Counted from the stretch's first letter, positions 34,967 to 45,714 are shown. The stretch: 64,000 nucleotides of DNA from Pseudomonas helleri (GCF_009600315.1 NZ_WIWC01000005.1:1-64000), one strand, 5' to 3'. Program-made: numbers and translations. Notes: generated from the letters alone by a model not told the origin.

Positions 34967-35290
34967 GTGTCCACCCTCACAATCGACCAAATGCATTACG
35001 CCTGCGAAACAATGGGCGAAAAGATCAAAGCTATCGAAGATGCCCCCAAACGTACGGTATGGCGGGTATGCCGTGGCGGCCTTTGCGAGGCCAACTACCG
35101 CGATGAGGATTACGAAAAAGCGGCTGACCACCTGCTTCAAATTTACCAAGAACGGTTTATGTCCGAAGCCGCTGATTGGATTGAAAAGCCACGCGGTTAC
35201 CTCAACTTCGAGCGGGATCTGCCCCATATAACGCCTGAGCGGGTTTCGCAGCCCGAATATGACACCGAGTGGTTTCCCGCAAAGCCCTAG
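34967..35290 (+). CDS. Hypothetical prophage-region protein
   Basis: This is a 107-residue frame from a GTG (34967) that directly follows an in-frame TAG; Met9 (34991) is the other choice. Helical, charged sequence (MGEKIKAIEDAPKRTVWRVC, ...YEKAADHLLQIYQERFM). No ribosome site is clear, so it may be 5'-truncated. Typical of small phage genes next to the integrase, but unassigned. Confidence 0.45.
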   Translation: MSTLTIDQMHYACETMGEKIKAIEDAPKRTVWRVCRGGLCEANYRDEDYEKAADHLLQIYQERFMSEAADWIEKPRGYLNFERDLPHITPERVSQPEYDTEWFPAKP

Positions 35291-35594
35291 CCAAATCCAT
35301 GGCGCTTTTGGCGCAGAGGTAATTTATGGCAAACGCAACAGCAGCAAAAGTATCGGCTTTGATCGGATCGAACTCGATGAGTGGGTAGATTCTTACATCG
35401 CAAGCAGGCTGATTGAAAAAAAGCAGTCAATCAGGACAACAATCGACCTCGCAGCGAGCTCCAAGGCAAAGATTACGGAGCTACGCCATGGCCCAAAAAG
35501 CAATCACCGGCCTCCAGAAAATGCCGAGCGGCATCTGGAAAATCGACAAAAATTACAGAGGAGAACGAATTCAAGAGAGTACTGGCACTTGTGA
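35259..35594 (+). pseudogene. Excisionase/AlpA-like regulator remnant (putative)
   Basis: The segment IGFDRIELDEWVDSYIASR (about 35353-35409) matches the C-terminal half of AlpA/excisionase-type HTH proteins, where a basic residue followed by GFxxxExxxW precedes the last helix. The N-terminal HTH half is not present. The frame also runs 107 bp into the integrase fragment. It is probably a remnant. Confidence 0.35.
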
Positions 35595-35823
35595 CCGCAA
35601 AGAAGCCGAGCAGTACCTGATCCAATTGCTGGAAAAGCTTCGACAGGAAAAGGTCTACGGCGTCAAAAAGGTAAGCACGTGGCGAGAAGCGGCTAACCGA
35701 CTCACGCGCACCAGCGCTGACGATCCTGAAGAAGAGGCAGGGATAACAGGAAAACCCAAGGTCACTCGAAAAGTCACTAGGGTAGAAATGCAAAAGCCAC
35801 CCAAAAGGTGGCTAAGTCATTGA
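35488..35823 (+). pseudogene. Tyrosine integrase, N-terminal fragment at tRNA-Pro
   Basis: MAQKAITGLQKMPSGIWKID begins an arm-type DNA-binding domain of phage integrases, and GERIQESTGTCDRKEAEQYL continues it. A GGAG site lies 7 bp before the ATG. After about residue 72 the sequence no longer matches and the core and catalytic (R-H-R-Y) domains are missing. The stop is 7 bp from the tRNA 3' end. This identifies tRNA-Pro as the former attachment site. Confidence 0.7.
35791..35813 (-). terminator. Terminator of tRNA-Pro
   Basis: AGCCACC (35795-35801) pairs with GGTGGCT (35807-35813), followed by TTTTG on the minus strand. It lies 17 bp after the tRNA 3' end and inside the integrase fragment. 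Confidence 0.75.
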
Positions 35824-35829
35824 AAAATA

Positions 35830-35906
35830 TGGTCGGGACGGAGTGATTCGAACACTCGACCCCTAGCACCCCATGCTAGTGCGCTACCGGACTGCGCTAC
35901 GCCCCG
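35830..35906 (-). tRNA. tRNA-Pro (anticodon GGG)
   Basis: A 77-nt cloverleaf: acceptor CGGGGCG/CGTCCCG (with a G-T pair), D-arm GCGC...GCGC, anticodon stem CTAGC/GCTAG with loop ATGGGGT (GGG at 34-36), T-arm GAGTG-TTCGAAT-CACTC, and encoded ACCA end. It is transcribed leftward toward the prophage remnant, downstream of the merR-like gene, as in other Pseudomonas. Confidence 0.97.
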
Positions 35907-35994
35907 ACTAGGCGTTACATTTATCTTACAACTTGCAAGAACGTCGAGGAATATACCTTAAGGTTTTGAAATACGGAAGTATTTAAAACCAGGT

Positions 35995-36351
35995 TTATTT
36001 ACGAAGCACCTGTAAAACATCTTCGAGCTCAGAGATCGTTTGACGGATTAATTGCTTGTACTGAGTGGTATCGTCCTTGGCCTCATCACCAGAAAGACGC
36101 AGTCGCGCCCCCCCAATAGTGAAACCTTGGTCGTAGAGCAATGCGCGAATTTGCCGGATTATCAACACGTCCTGTCGCTGATAATACCGGCGGTTTCCGC
36201 GACGCTTGACGGGGTTGAGTTGAGGAAACTCTTGCTCCCAGTAGCGCAACACATGCGGCTTGACACCACACAACTCGCTAACTTCGCCGATGGCGAAGTA
36301 GCGTTTGCCTGGAATTGGCGGGAGCTCGTCGTTATGACTTGGTTCCAGCAT
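35995..36351 (-). CDS. MerR-family regulator downstream of ihfA
   Basis: This 118-residue MerR-type protein has a winged HTH at residues 18-60 ([25 protein letters not shown], then [13 protein letters not shown]) and a dimerisation helix (about 85-117). There is no Cys-based metal site. It overlaps ihfA by 20 bp and is the conserved last gene of the translation block in Pseudomonas. The target is unknown. Confidence 0.92.
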   Translation of the reverse strand: MLEPSHNDELPPIPGKRYFAIGEVSELCGVKPHVLRYWEQEFPQLNPVKRRGNRRYYQRQDVLIIRQIRALLYDQGFTIGGARLRLSGDEAKDDTTQYKQLIRQTISELEDVLQVLRK

Positions 36352-36634
36352 ATGCCTCTACTCGGGCCTTCAACTTCTGCCCTGGACGAAAGGTGACCAC
36401 ACGGCGAGCCGTGATCGGGATTTCCTCTCCCGTTTTCGGATTGCGGCCAGGCCGCTGTCGCTTGTCACGCAAATCAAAATTGCCAAAACCTGACAGTTTG
36501 ACCTGTTCATTGTCTTCAAGAGCGTGTCTGATTTCTTCGAAAAACAACTCCACCAACTCTTTGGCTTCGCGTTTATTCAGACCCAGCTCCTCATAAAGAC
36601 GTTCTGCCATTTCAGCTTTCGTCAGAGCCCCCAT
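36332..36634 (-). CDS. ihfA: Integration host factor subunit alpha
   Basis: This 100-residue HU/IHF fold DNA-bending protein pairs with IhfB to sharply bend DNA in recombination, replication and sigma-54 promoters. It starts [16 protein letters not shown], and the beta-arm motif [12 protein letters not shown] carries the intercalating Pro. Its start lies 3 bp after the pheT stop, and its end overlaps the merR-like gene by 20 bp, so it is at the end of the pheST operon. Confidence 0.96.
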   Translation of the reverse strand: MGALTKAEMAERLYEELGLNKREAKELVELFFEEIRHALEDNEQVKLSGFGNFDLRDKRQRPGRNPKTGEEIPITARRVVTFRPGQKLKARVEAYAGTKS

Positions 36635-36637
36635 ACG

Positions 36638-39016
36638 TCACTTCCTTAGCGTGGCGTTCAACCTTTTTTCGAGCGAGGTGAGGATGTTTTGTGTCGTGGT
36701 ATTCACCTCATCGTCATTAAGAGTGCGCGATGGATGCTGCCAGGTCAAGCCAACTGCCAGGCTTTTTCTAAGCGGATCAATACCTTTACCCTGGTATACG
36801 TCAAATAACCTTAGATCAGTGAGCCACTCCCCTGCATTTTCACGTATTACATCCAGTACGGCACTGGCTGCTACTTCCCGATCGACCAGCAACGCCAGAT
36901 CACGACGAACCTCAGGGAAGCGCGATAGCTCTTGGAATTTAGGCATTTTGCCCAAAGCCACTTCAGCCAAAACCAACTCGAATACAAATACAGGTCGATC
37001 CAAGCCTAACGCTTTCGAAAGCTCTGGATGGATTGCGCCCACAAAACCCACTTCGCGACCTTCACGCTCGATACGTGCAGTCTGGCCAGGATGCAGTGCA
37101 GGGTGATTGCCAGGCACAAAGGTAAAGGCATCCAGTGCACCTGCAAAACCCAAGACCGATTCGACATCAGCTTTGACATCGAAAAAATCCACGACCTCAC
37201 GGCCTTGCGCCCAACCTTCAGGCAACCGAGTACCGCAGACGACACCTGCGAGCATTGGCTCTTGCTTCAAGCTTTCTAACTGACCGACAAAACGTAAACC
37301 GCTCTCAAATAGACGAACACGATCTTGCTGACGGTTCAGGTTATGCTGAAGCGCTTTGATCAAACCAGGCCACAAGGTCGCACGCATAGCAGCCATATCG
37401 TTGGAGATAGGATTGGCCAGCAAAAGCGGCTCCACCCCCGGACTGAACAATTCGAACTGTTTAGGGTCAATGAAGCTGTAAGTAATGGCTTCCTGATAAC
37501 CACGCGCAACCAGCAAGCGACGCAGCTCTGGCAAGTCGCTACGTGCTTCTGCTTTTGCTTGCGGTGCAAGACGGGCTTGCGGATAACGAACCGGTAAGCG
37601 GTTATAGCCGTAAAGACGCGCCAACTCTTCGATCAGGTCTACTTCAAGACTGATGTCAAAGCGATGACTTGGCACTTCAACACGCCACTGCCCTTCTCCC
37701 TCAGCGGTAATGCTCAGACCCAGCGCACTGAGCAGACGCTCAATTTCGCTGTCGTCCATTTCCATACCGAGCATCTGACTGATACGGGCTGCACGCAATG
37801 TTATGGGGGCAATCGAAGGCAAAAATTGCTCGTTGACAATTTCGACGATTGGGCCGGCTTCACCGCCTGTAATGTCAAGAAGTAGACCTGTTGCACGCTC
37901 CATCGCTTCACGGGCCAGCTTCCAGTCCACCCCACGCTCGTAACGATGCGAGGCGTCAGTATGCAGACCATAGGATCGGGCTTTACCCGCTACAGCAATC
38001 TGATCAAAAAAAGCACTTTCGAGAAATATATCGCGGGTACTGGTTGATACACCGCTGTGCTCTCCCCCCATGACACCCGCAATAGCCAGGGCTCGGGCGT
38101 GATCAGCAATCACCAGCGTATCACTGCGCAGTGTGACTTCTTGACCGTCGAGCAGTACAAGCTTCTCGCCTTCCTCGGCCATTCGCACACGAATGCCACC
38201 ATTGATTTCGGCGAGATCAAAAGCGTGTAGCGGCTGCCCTAGCTCAAGCATGACGTAGTTTGTGATGTCGACGACAGCATCAATGCTCCGCACATCGGCA
38301 CGACGCAAGCGTTCGACCATCCAAAGCGGCGCTGGTCGGGACAAATCAACATTGCGGATGACACGCCCTAAGTAACGCGGGCACGCCGCAGGTGCCAGCA
38401 CTTCAACAGGACGCACTTCGTCATGCATGGCCGGGACTGGGGTCACTACCGGGCGAGTCACCTCAGCTGCATACAACGCGCCCACTTCACGAGCCAAACC
38501 GGCCAGAGACAGGCAGTCGCCACGGTTAGGGGTTAAATCGACTTCGATGCTGGCATCTTCAAGGTCAAGGTATACGCGAATATCTTCGCCCACCGGCGCG
38601 TCGGATGGCAGCTCCATCAAGCCGTCATTACCTTCGCCAACTTGCAACTCGGCTTGCGAGCACAGCATGCCGTTGGATTCGACACCTCGAAGCTTGGCTT
38701 TTTTAATTTTGAAGTCGCCCGGCAGTTGCGCGCCGATCATTGCAAACGGGATTTTCAAGCCAGGTCGCACATTGGGTGCACCACACACAACTTGAAACGT
38801 CTCTACACCGTTGCTGACCTGGCAAACACGAAGCTTATCGGCATCCGGGTGTTGCTCGGTGCTCAAGACCTCACCGACTACCACGCCACTGAATTCACCG
38901 GCGGCCGGCGTTACGCTGTCGACCTCAAGGCCGGCCATCGACAAACGAGCAACCAGCTCGTCACGATCTACCTGCGGGTTAACCCAACCACGCAGCCATT
39001 GTTCACTGAATTTCAT
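36638..39016 (-). CDS. pheT: Phenylalanyl-tRNA synthetase beta subunit
   Basis: This 792-residue subunit forms the alpha2-beta2 enzyme that charges tRNA-Phe. It has an N-terminal tRNA-binding EMAP domain (about 40-150), the B3/B4 editing region, B5, and a C-terminal ferredoxin-fold anticodon-binding domain (FPEVRRDLALLVDREV near 710). Length and architecture are normal. It follows pheS by 26 bp and ihfA follows at 3 bp. Confidence 0.97.
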   Translation of the reverse strand: MKFSEQWLRGWVNPQVDRDELVARLSMAGLEVDSVTPAAGEFSGVVVGEVLSTEQHPDADKLRVCQVSNGVETFQVVCGAPNVRPGLKIPFAMIGAQLPGDFKIKKAKLRGVESNGMLCSQAELQVGEGNDGLMELPSDAPVGEDIRVYLDLEDASIEVDLTPNRGDCLSLAGLAREVGALYAAEVTRPVVTPVPAMHDEVRPVEVLAPAACPRYLGRVIRNVDLSRPAPLWMVERLRRADVRSIDAVVDITNYVMLELGQPLHAFDLAEINGGIRVRMAEEGEKLVLLDGQEVTLRSDTLVIADHARALAIAGVMGGEHSGVSTSTRDIFLESAFFDQIAVAGKARSYGLHTDASHRYERGVDWKLAREAMERATGLLLDITGGEAGPIVEIVNEQFLPSIAPITLRAARISQMLGMEMDDSEIERLLSALGLSITAEGEGQWRVEVPSHRFDISLEVDLIEELARLYGYNRLPVRYPQARLAPQAKAEARSDLPELRRLLVARGYQEAITYSFIDPKQFELFSPGVEPLLLANPISNDMAAMRATLWPGLIKALQHNLNRQQDRVRLFESGLRFVGQLESLKQEPMLAGVVCGTRLPEGWAQGREVVDFFDVKADVESVLGFAGALDAFTFVPGNHPALHPGQTARIEREGREVGFVGAIHPELSKALGLDRPVFVFELVLAEVALGKMPKFQELSRFPEVRRDLALLVDREVAASAVLDVIRENAGEWLTDLRLFDVYQGKGIDPLRKSLAVGLTWQHPSRTLNDDEVNTTTQNILTSLEKRLNATLRK

Positions 39017-39042
39017 CCTGCTCTCCTAAAAATTCGTTACGA

Positions 39043-40113
<1,071 letters not shown>

Positions 40114-40168
40114 AAGACGTTTAGCACTCAAACCCACACAGGTGAGTTCGAGTAACTGTCGGGGGTAC

Positions 40169-40525
40169 TTAAGCCAAGGTGGCTTTAGCTTTCTCGACAA
40201 TCGCAGCAAACGCCGCTTTTTCGTTCACTGCCAGATCAGACAGAACCTTACGGTCGATCTCGATGGAAGCTTTTTTCAGGCCGGCGATGAAACGGCTGTA
40301 AGACAGACCGTTGATACGTGCACCAGCGTTGATACGAGCGATCCACAGAGCGCGGAACTGACGTTTTTTCTGACGACGGTCACGGTAGGCGTATTGGCCT
40401 GCCTTGATTACCGCTTGCTTGGCAACACGGAATACGCGTGAGCGTGCGCCGTAGTAGCCTTTAGCCAGTTTCAGAATTTTTTTGTGACGTTTACGGGCGA
40501 CAACGCCACGCTTTACACGAGCCAT
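40169..40525 (-). CDS. rplT: 50S ribosomal protein L20
   Basis: This 118-residue basic protein ([18 protein letters not shown]...) binds 23S rRNA and is needed for early 50S assembly. In E. coli L20 also represses rpmI-rplT translation. Full length, 29 bp after rpmI. Confidence 0.97.
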   Translation of the reverse strand: MARVKRGVVARKRHKKILKLAKGYYGARSRVFRVAKQAVIKAGQYAYRDRRQKKRQFRALWIARINAGARINGLSYSRFIAGLKKASIEIDRKVLSDLAVNEKAAFAAIVEKAKATLA

Positions 40526-40554
40526 GAGTTACTTCCTCTAGTCTTAACCAAAAA

Positions 40555-40749
40555 TTAACGAAGGCGCAGCATGCGCTCGACTTTTGCCACGTCAGACGGA
40601 TGCAGCAAGCTGCTACCGCGCAATTGACGCTTACGCTTGGTCGACATTTTGGTCAGGATGTGGCTCTTGAAAGCGTGCTTGTGCTTGATACCGTTAGCAG
40701 TTTTCAGAAACCGCTTAGCAGCACCACTTTTAGTCTTCATCTTTGGCAT
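40555..40749 (-). CDS. rpmI: 50S ribosomal protein L35
   Basis: This 64-residue basic ribosomal protein ([20 protein letters not shown]...) is full length. It lies between infC (60 bp upstream) and rplT, the conserved IF3-L35-L20 operon. Confidence 0.97.
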   Translation of the reverse strand: MPKMKTKSGAAKRFLKTANGIKHKHAFKSHILTKMSTKRKRQLRGSSLLHPSDVAKVERMLRLR

Positions 40750-40809
40750 GTTCGGATACTCCGCATTCAGTTGATAAACATAATCAGAAGGCCTGCCGTG
40801 CCCAATTGA

Positions 40810-41358
40810 TTACTTCTTCTTTTTCGGGGCGATGACCATAATCAGCTGGCGTCCTTCCATCTTAGGATGCTGTTCTACAGTCCCGTATTCCACAAGGTCA
40901 GCTTCAACCCGCTTCAACAGTTCCATACCCAGCTCCTGGTGGGCCATCTCACGGCCGCGGAATCGTAACGATACCTTGGCCCTGTCCCCATCACTCAGGA
41001 AACGTACCAGGTTGCGCAGTTTTACCTGGTAATCCCCTTCCTCCGTCCCTGGACGAAACTTGATTTCTTTAACCTGGATTTGTTTCTGGTTTTTCTTCGC
41101 TGCGGCAATCTGCTTCTTCTTTTCGAAGATCGACTTGCCGTAATCCATCAGCTTGCAAACAGGGGGTACTGCATCAGCGGAAATTTCCACCAAATCCAGT
41201 TTGGCCTCTTCAGCCTTAAGAAGCGCTTCTTCAATCGGGACAATGCCAAGTTGCTCGCCCTCAGCTCCGATTAACCGAACCTCGCGTGCCGAGATATTCT
41301 CGTTGATCGGGGCTTTCGGTGCAGCTCGTTTATCTTGTCTCATTTCACGCTTAATAAT
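40810..41358 (-). CDS. infC: Translation initiation factor IF-3 (ATT start)
   Basis: This 182-residue factor binds the 30S subunit, discriminates start codons and keeps subunits apart. I place the start at the ATT at 41358 (reading [12 protein letters not shown]), because GGAG lies 8 bp upstream, the thrS stop is 2 bp before it, and Pseudomonas IF-3 begins MIKREMRQD. The ATG at 41343 has no ribosome site. Rare ATT starts let IF-3 repress its own synthesis. Both domains (about 14-85 and 90-180) are complete, ending VIAPKKKK. Confidence 0.95.
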   Translation of the reverse strand: MIKREMRQDKRAAPKAPINENISAREVRLIGAEGEQLGIVPIEEALLKAEEAKLDLVEISADAVPPVCKLMDYGKSIFEKKKQIAAAKKNQKQIQVKEIKFRPGTEEGDYQVKLRNLVRFLSDGDRAKVSLRFRGREMAHQELGMELLKRVEADLVEYGTVEQHPKMEGRQLIMVIAPKKKK

Positions 41359-41360
41359 AA

Positions 41361-43283
41361 TTACTCCGAATCATGGCGACCACGCCGGGAAACCGCTTGT
41401 GCGAGGAATTCAGCGAATTGCGCGACGGGCATCGAGCCCAGGTCAGCACCTTCACGTGTACGCACAGCGACAGTCTGCATCTCGACTTCCCGATCTCCGA
41501 TAACCAAGAGATAGGGAACCTTGAGCAAAGTATGCTCGCGGATTTTAAAGCCGATCTTTTCATTTCTCAAGTCAGACTTGGCACGAAATCCGCTCTGATT
41601 GAGAGTTTTTTCAACTTCAGCGGCAAAATCTGCCTGTTTATCAGTGATATTCATGATCACTGCCTGAGTCGGCGCCAGCCACGCAGGGAATGCACCCTCG
41701 TAATGTTCGATCAAAATACCGACAAAACGTTCAAACGATCCCAGGATCGCGCGGTGCAGCATAACGGGGTGTTTGCGACTGTTGTCTTCGGACACGTATT
41801 CGGCGCCCAGACGGATCGGCAGGTTGAAATCGAGTTGTAAGGTACCACACTGCCAGACACGACCCAGACAATCTTTCAGGGAGAATTCAATTTTAGGCCC
41901 GTAGAAGGCCCCTTCACCTGGTTGCAGATCGTATTTCAGACCTGCACTGTCAAGGGCTGAAGCCAGTGCGCTCTCAGCACGATCCCACAATTCATCAGAT
42001 CCCACACGCTTTTCAGGACGAGTGGACAGCTTGAGCTCAATATCCTTGAAGCCGAAATCTGAATAAACGTCCAGCGTCAGCTTGATGAAAGCAGCAGATT
42101 CGGCCTGCATTTGCTCTTCTGTACAGAAGATATGGGCGTCGTCCTGAGTAAATGCACGTACGCGCATAATCCCGTGCAAAGCGCCGGATGGCTCGTTTCG
42201 GTGGCAAGCACCAAATTCGGCGAGACGCATTGGCAATTCGCGGTAGCTTTTCAAACCCTGATTGAAGACTTGCACATGGCAAGGACAGTTCATTGGCTTG
42301 ATCGCGTAATCACGGCTTTCTGACTCGGTCGTGAACATGTTTTCAGCGTAGTTAGCCCAATGACCGGACTTCTCCCACAAGCTGCGGTCAACAACCTGAG
42401 GAGTCTTGATCTCCAAGTAGCCATTTTCGCGCTGAATTTTACGCATGTACTGCTCAAGCACTTGATAAAGCGTCCAGCCATTCGGGTGCCAGAACACCAT
42501 ACCCGGCGCTTCTTCTTGAGTATGGAACAGGCCCAGGCGCTTACCGATTTTACGGTGATCGCGCTTCTCGGCTTCTTCGATACGCATGATGTAGGCAGCG
42601 AGTTGCTTTTTGTCAGCCCAAGCCGTGCCATAGATACGCTGCAGCTGCTCGTTCTTGGCATCACCGCGCCAGTAAGCGCCCGACAACTTGGTCAGCTTGA
42701 ACGACTTCAGAAAACGCGTATTCGGCACGTGAGGGCCGCGACACATATCGACGTATTCTTCATGGAAGTACAAACCCATGGACTGCTCATCTGGCATGTC
42801 TTCAATCAGACGTAGTTTGTAATCTTCACCACGCTGAGAAAAAAGCTCGATGACTTCAGCACGCGGCGTCACTTTCTTGATGACGTCGTAGTCTTTCTCA
42901 ATCAACTGCTGCATGCGCTGCTCGATAGCCGCCATGTCATCCGGGGTGAACGGACGCTCATAGGCGATATCGTAGTAAAAGCCTTCGTCAATGACAGGAC
43001 CGATGACCATTTTGGCCGTCGGGTACAACTGTTTGACTGCATGGCCGACCAAGTGGGCGCAAGAGTGGCGAATGATCTCCAGCCCCTCTTCATCCTTAGG
43101 CGTGATGATCTGCAAGGTAGCGTCGTGCTCAATCAAATCACAAGCATCAACCAGCTTGCCGTTGACCTTGCCGGCCACAGTGGCTTTGGCCAGACCGGCA
43201 CCGATTGAAGCGGCGACCTCGGCAACAGATACCGGATGATCGAATGAACGTTGACTACCGTCGGGAAGAGTAATAGTTGGCAT
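41361..43283 (-). CDS. thrS: Threonyl-tRNA synthetase
   Basis: This 640-residue class II synthetase has an N-terminal TGS domain (1-61), an editing domain with the [11 protein letters not shown] zinc-like His/Cys motif (about 70-80), a catalytic core with [10 protein letters not shown] and the RMAEFG-like motif 2 region, and a C-terminal anticodon-binding domain ending near residue 635. The start at 43283 ([10 protein letters not shown]) follows AGGAGAGGAGG. Hairpins in its leader suggest regulation. Confidence 0.97.
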   Translation of the reverse strand: MPTITLPDGSQRSFDHPVSVAEVAASIGAGLAKATVAGKVNGKLVDACDLIEHDATLQIITPKDEEGLEIIRHSCAHLVGHAVKQLYPTAKMVIGPVIDEGFYYDIAYERPFTPDDMAAIEQRMQQLIEKDYDVIKKVTPRAEVIELFSQRGEDYKLRLIEDMPDEQSMGLYFHEEYVDMCRGPHVPNTRFLKSFKLTKLSGAYWRGDAKNEQLQRIYGTAWADKKQLAAYIMRIEEAEKRDHRKIGKRLGLFHTQEEAPGMVFWHPNGWTLYQVLEQYMRKIQRENGYLEIKTPQVVDRSLWEKSGHWANYAENMFTTESESRDYAIKPMNCPCHVQVFNQGLKSYRELPMRLAEFGACHRNEPSGALHGIMRVRAFTQDDAHIFCTEEQMQAESAAFIKLTLDVYSDFGFKDIELKLSTRPEKRVGSDELWDRAESALASALDSAGLKYDLQPGEGAFYGPKIEFSLKDCLGRVWQCGTLQLDFNLPIRLGAEYVSEDNSRKHPVMLHRAILGSFERFVGILIEHYEGAFPAWLAPTQAVIMNITDKQADFAAEVEKTLNQSGFRAKSDLRNEKIGFKIREHTLLKVPYLLVIGDREVEMQTVAVRTREGADLGSMPVAQFAEFLAQAVSRRGRHDSE

Positions 43284-43380
43284 GGCGCCTCCTCTCCTAG
43301 TGGTGACCCCTACCAAAGGTCACGTGGGTTGGGATGAGCCAGTACGCGATTCGGAGGTATGCCTGCCTCACAGTGGCAGG
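43284..43380 (-). promoter_or_regulatory. thrS leader with two hairpins
   Basis: On the minus strand GTGACC...GGTCAC (43303-43323) and CCTGCC...GGCAGG (43356-43379) can form stem-loops just upstream of the thrS ribosome site. In E. coli ThrS represses its own mRNA through tRNA-like leader arms; a similar role here is only suggested by position. Confidence 0.35.
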
Positions 43381-43647
43381 AGCCTTACGGCAAACCGAAA
43401 ACCGAACCAGAGTGACTGGAGTTCAAATCAAAAAGGTTTATGGCTCTGCTTTGATGCGCTGTGCGCATGCAATCGCATTAATGGCCAAGGGCGGCATGCT
43501 AGCACAGATGAATTCTCGTCGCCCTTCTCCCTCAAGCATGCACAGAGCAATTAAGTCGCCTTTGCAAAATTGTGAACTTGAGCTTCATTATTCCCTCAGA
43601 TATTGCATGAACCACTCTCTGCCCCATCGACTTAAAGGAAGATTCAC

Positions 43648-43959
43648 ATGCGCATGATTCGTTTCCTCGCCTTTGCAGCTCCCTTGGCCATTTTCTTGCC
43701 GTTGACGGCCCAAGCTGACAATTGGCCATCCGGGCAAAAAGCTGACTACATGAAAGAATGTGTTCCTGCAGCGAACAAAACCCTCAAAAATACAAAGCTG
43801 GCGGAGCAGCATTGTGCATGCGGTGCGGACAAGCTCTCTGCCAAACTCTCCACAACGGAAATACAACAGCTGATGAACAAAGAAAAACAGCCCGACCAAA
43901 ATCTGGTCAACAAAGCGCTGACAGCAATAGAGCCGTGCAAGGTAAAAGCAGCAAAATAG
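43648..43959 (+). CDS. Small periplasmic protein, unknown function
   Basis: This 103-residue protein has a signal peptide (ending TAQADNW, about residue 23). The mature domain has four cysteines (KECVP, QHCACG, EPCKV), a helix-rich pattern and a basic tail; disulfides are likely. A GGAAGATTCAC ribosome site precedes the ATG. No named family recognised. A terminator follows at 44073. Confidence 0.7.
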   Translation: MRMIRFLAFAAPLAIFLPLTAQADNWPSGQKADYMKECVPAANKTLKNTKLAEQHCACGADKLSAKLSTTEIQQLMNKEKQPDQNLVNKALTAIEPCKVKAAK

Positions 43960-44072
43960 ATCGTAACGAGGAGTACTTCAGGACCTCGGCCTGATCAAAA
44001 TGGCCTTAAAAACGTCTTTTGAGTAAAAACCGTACATCTTTAAGCTCTTTTTTTTCCCTGAGAAAATGCCTC

Positions 44073-44096
44073 AAACCCCCCATAAAACGGGGGTTT
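44073..44096 (+). terminator. Intrinsic hairpin before the cold-shock gene
   Basis: AAACCCCC (44073-44080) pairs with GGGGGTTT (44089-44096). The run of three T is short. It separates the small periplasmic gene from the cold-shock transcription unit. Confidence 0.6.
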
Positions 44097-44251
44097 CGAC
44101 CGCACTCCAGGCCAGATAAGAGCTAACAATGCAGCAAACTACTGCTCAGGGGGGGTTCCAAACCGCACATTTCGACTATGATAGCTGAGTGTGCCCAGTT
44201 GGCCTGAGCAGCACAGTACTACTGAAAATATAAGTTTCTTGGAGATACACC
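44097..44251 (+). promoter_or_regulatory. Cold-shock gene promoter and 5' leader
   Basis: A TATGAT -10-like hexamer lies at about 44177 in GACTATGATAG, leaving an untranslated leader of roughly 65-70 nt. Its exact promoter is uncertain. The ribosome site TTGGAG lies 9 bp before the ATG. Cold-shock mRNAs use structured leaders, but I cannot assign a fold. Confidence 0.35.
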
Positions 44252-44464
44252 ATGTCTAATCGCCAAACCGGCACCGTAAAATGGTTCAACGATGAAAAAG
44301 GCTTCGGCTTCATCACTCCTCAAGGTGGCGGTGACGACCTGTTCGTACACTTCAAAGCTATCGAAAGCGACGGTTTCAAAAGCCTGAAAGAAGGCCAAAC
44401 CGTTTCCTTCGTGGCTGAGAAAGGCCAAAAGGGTATGCAAGCTGCACAGGTTCGTCCGGAGTAA
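44252..44464 (+). CDS. Cold-shock protein (CspA family)
   Basis: This 70-residue single cold-shock (OB-fold) domain has the RNP1 motif KGFGFITP and RNP2 DLFVHF that bind single-stranded RNA/DNA. It acts as an RNA chaperone. Closest in pattern to Pseudomonas CapB/CspA-type proteins. Monocistronic, with a strong terminator 14 bp after the stop. Confidence 0.95.
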   Translation: MSNRQTGTVKWFNDEKGFGFITPQGGGDDLFVHFKAIESDGFKSLKEGQTVSFVAEKGQKGMQAAQVRPE

Positions 44465-44477
44465 ATCTCCTTCGAAC

Positions 44478-44512
44478 TAAAAAACCCCGTCCATGTGACG
44501 GGGTTTTTTGTG
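44478..44512. terminator. Bidirectional terminator (csp / I78 gene)
   Basis: ACCCCGTC...GACGGGGT is flanked by A-run and T-run (six T on each strand). It ends the cold-shock gene on the plus strand and the I78-type gene on the minus strand. Confidence 0.9.
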
Positions 44513-44534
44513 TTTGACACATTGCTACATCCGG

Positions 44535-44843
44535 TTAACCGCAGTTAACACGCGTGATGATTGCGTCTTTGTCCGCGTTCAGATTCAGCCGATCCGAACG
44601 ATACTCGAGAGTCATGATGTCTGAAGGCAATAAAATGCGGGCCTCTTGCGCACCAGCCTTTATACGGGCCTGCTCCAAAAGCTCGGACGATGCCTTTTGA
44701 CCAATGGCAAAATCTGCCGCCTTTGCATCGCAACGACTATGCCCCGCAGCAACCACAGGCTCTTTTGCGGACTGAGTAGTACCGCATCCGGACAAGGCTA
44801 GAACCGCCGCCAACGACCCCAATGACACTAGCTTCCAAGACAT
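44535..44843 (-). CDS. I78-family peptidase inhibitor-like lipoprotein
   Basis: This 102-residue lipoprotein has a signal sequence ending LSGC (Cys20). The mature C-terminal half (AQEARILLPSDIMTLEYRSDRLNL... ending NCG) matches the inhibitor I78 family, small serine-protease inhibitors related to the potato inhibitor I fold. It probably protects the envelope against proteases. Two Cys (SRCDA, VNCG) can form the family disulfide. Confidence 0.8.
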   Translation of the reverse strand: MSWKLVSLGSLAAVLALSGCGTTQSAKEPVVAAGHSRCDAKAADFAIGQKASSELLEQARIKAGAQEARILLPSDIMTLEYRSDRLNLNADKDAIITRVNCG

Positions 44844-45003
44844 GAAGCCTCCTTAAAATAAATGTTCTGAACCTTTGCGACAGCTCATGAGCAAATAGGT
44901 TGCACAGGGTCAACCGCAAAAAGTGATTACACGCGAAGGCTAGAGTTTGCTTGAGCTATTAAAGCGTGCATACACCTGTTCATGACCAAATGTGTATGAC
45001 ACC

Positions 45004-45309
45004 TCAGTAAACATCAATGTAATCAAACGCGGCAATGGGCCAGTTATCATTCAATGCATTGTAAATCTGCCTGACCCAGACACCATCACTGGCCGCAACC
45101 TTGCCAACATAACCTGACCCCGCAGCCCAGGTTTCTAATCTGAACAGCAGCCCGTCGATGTCCACGCCTCCAACTACGCCTGCAGAGATGTAGGCCAAAC
45201 CGGTTTTGGTAACACGTAATTGTGTATGCATATCGTCACTGGCCGAAGCCAACAACTCGCGCACGGCTCCCTCTGTTAGCGCCTCTGGATTGTTTAAATC
45301 AATGTGCAT
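45004..45309 (-). CDS. Hypothetical protein
   Basis: This 101-residue soluble protein (MHIDLNNPEALTEGAVREL...) has helices at the N-terminus and beta-strands (TQLRVTKTGLAYIS) after. Similar small proteins occur in Pseudomonas, with no known role. The ATG at 45309 follows GGAAGGGCGGCC. Monocistronic. Confidence 0.6.
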   Translation of the reverse strand: MHIDLNNPEALTEGAVRELLASASDDMHTQLRVTKTGLAYISAGVVGGVDIDGLLFRLETWAAGSGYVGKVAASDGVWVRQIYNALNDNWPIAAFDYIDVY

Positions 45310-45463
45310 GGCCGCCCTTCCCTAAAAATACCAGTGTGATGCACCCGAGCAGCGTGCGGAAGCTGCATTGCTAGTGATCAACAAGTGATTAAGTTTTTCC
45401 TCTTGATAGCGTCTTGCCAGGACTTTGCTAAAATCGTCGCTTGAACGCCCTCTTGAGATACTC

Positions 45464-45670
45464 ATGACTACAGTCACCATCGATGCAAACATAAAAGCCA
45501 AATGGCCCCAAGGGCACTGTTCTTACAGCCCAGGAAGCCCTGAAGAGCTTGCGATCATCGGGATTGACCTTTTAGTCAAAGAGCTTGGTACAGATGCAGC
45601 CCGGGCCTTTACCAACCAACTATTTGAAAAATACAAAGAGTCGATCGTATCGCCGCCAACGGGAACTTGA
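45464..45670 (+). CDS. Hypothetical small protein
   Basis: This 68-residue protein (MTTVTIDANIKAKWPQGHCS...) is soluble, with a C-terminal helix (TDAARAFTNQLFEKYKESI). The ATG at 45464 is preceded by TTGAGATACTC. Its 3' end converges on the LacI-type gene. No family recognised. Confidence 0.5.
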   Translation: MTTVTIDANIKAKWPQGHCSYSPGSPEELAIIGIDLLVKELGTDAARAFTNQLFEKYKESIVSPPTGT

Positions 45671-45714
45671 CTCCTGCGACAAGCTTTAACACCTTCGCCT
45701 CATTCGCAAACCGC

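Noticed and set aside
23545..35823. Reading the whole 23.5-35.8 kb stretch as one prophage or tailocin
   Set aside because: The DUF2589 cassette has no structural phage genes and has its own regulator and promoter element, while the phage genes to the right are broken. I treat them as separate units, though joint acquisition cannot be excluded.
35830..35853. Second att copy of the tRNA-Pro 3' end
   Set aside because: I looked for a repeat of the tRNA 3' segment on the left side of the island and found none by eye; the left border stays undefined.
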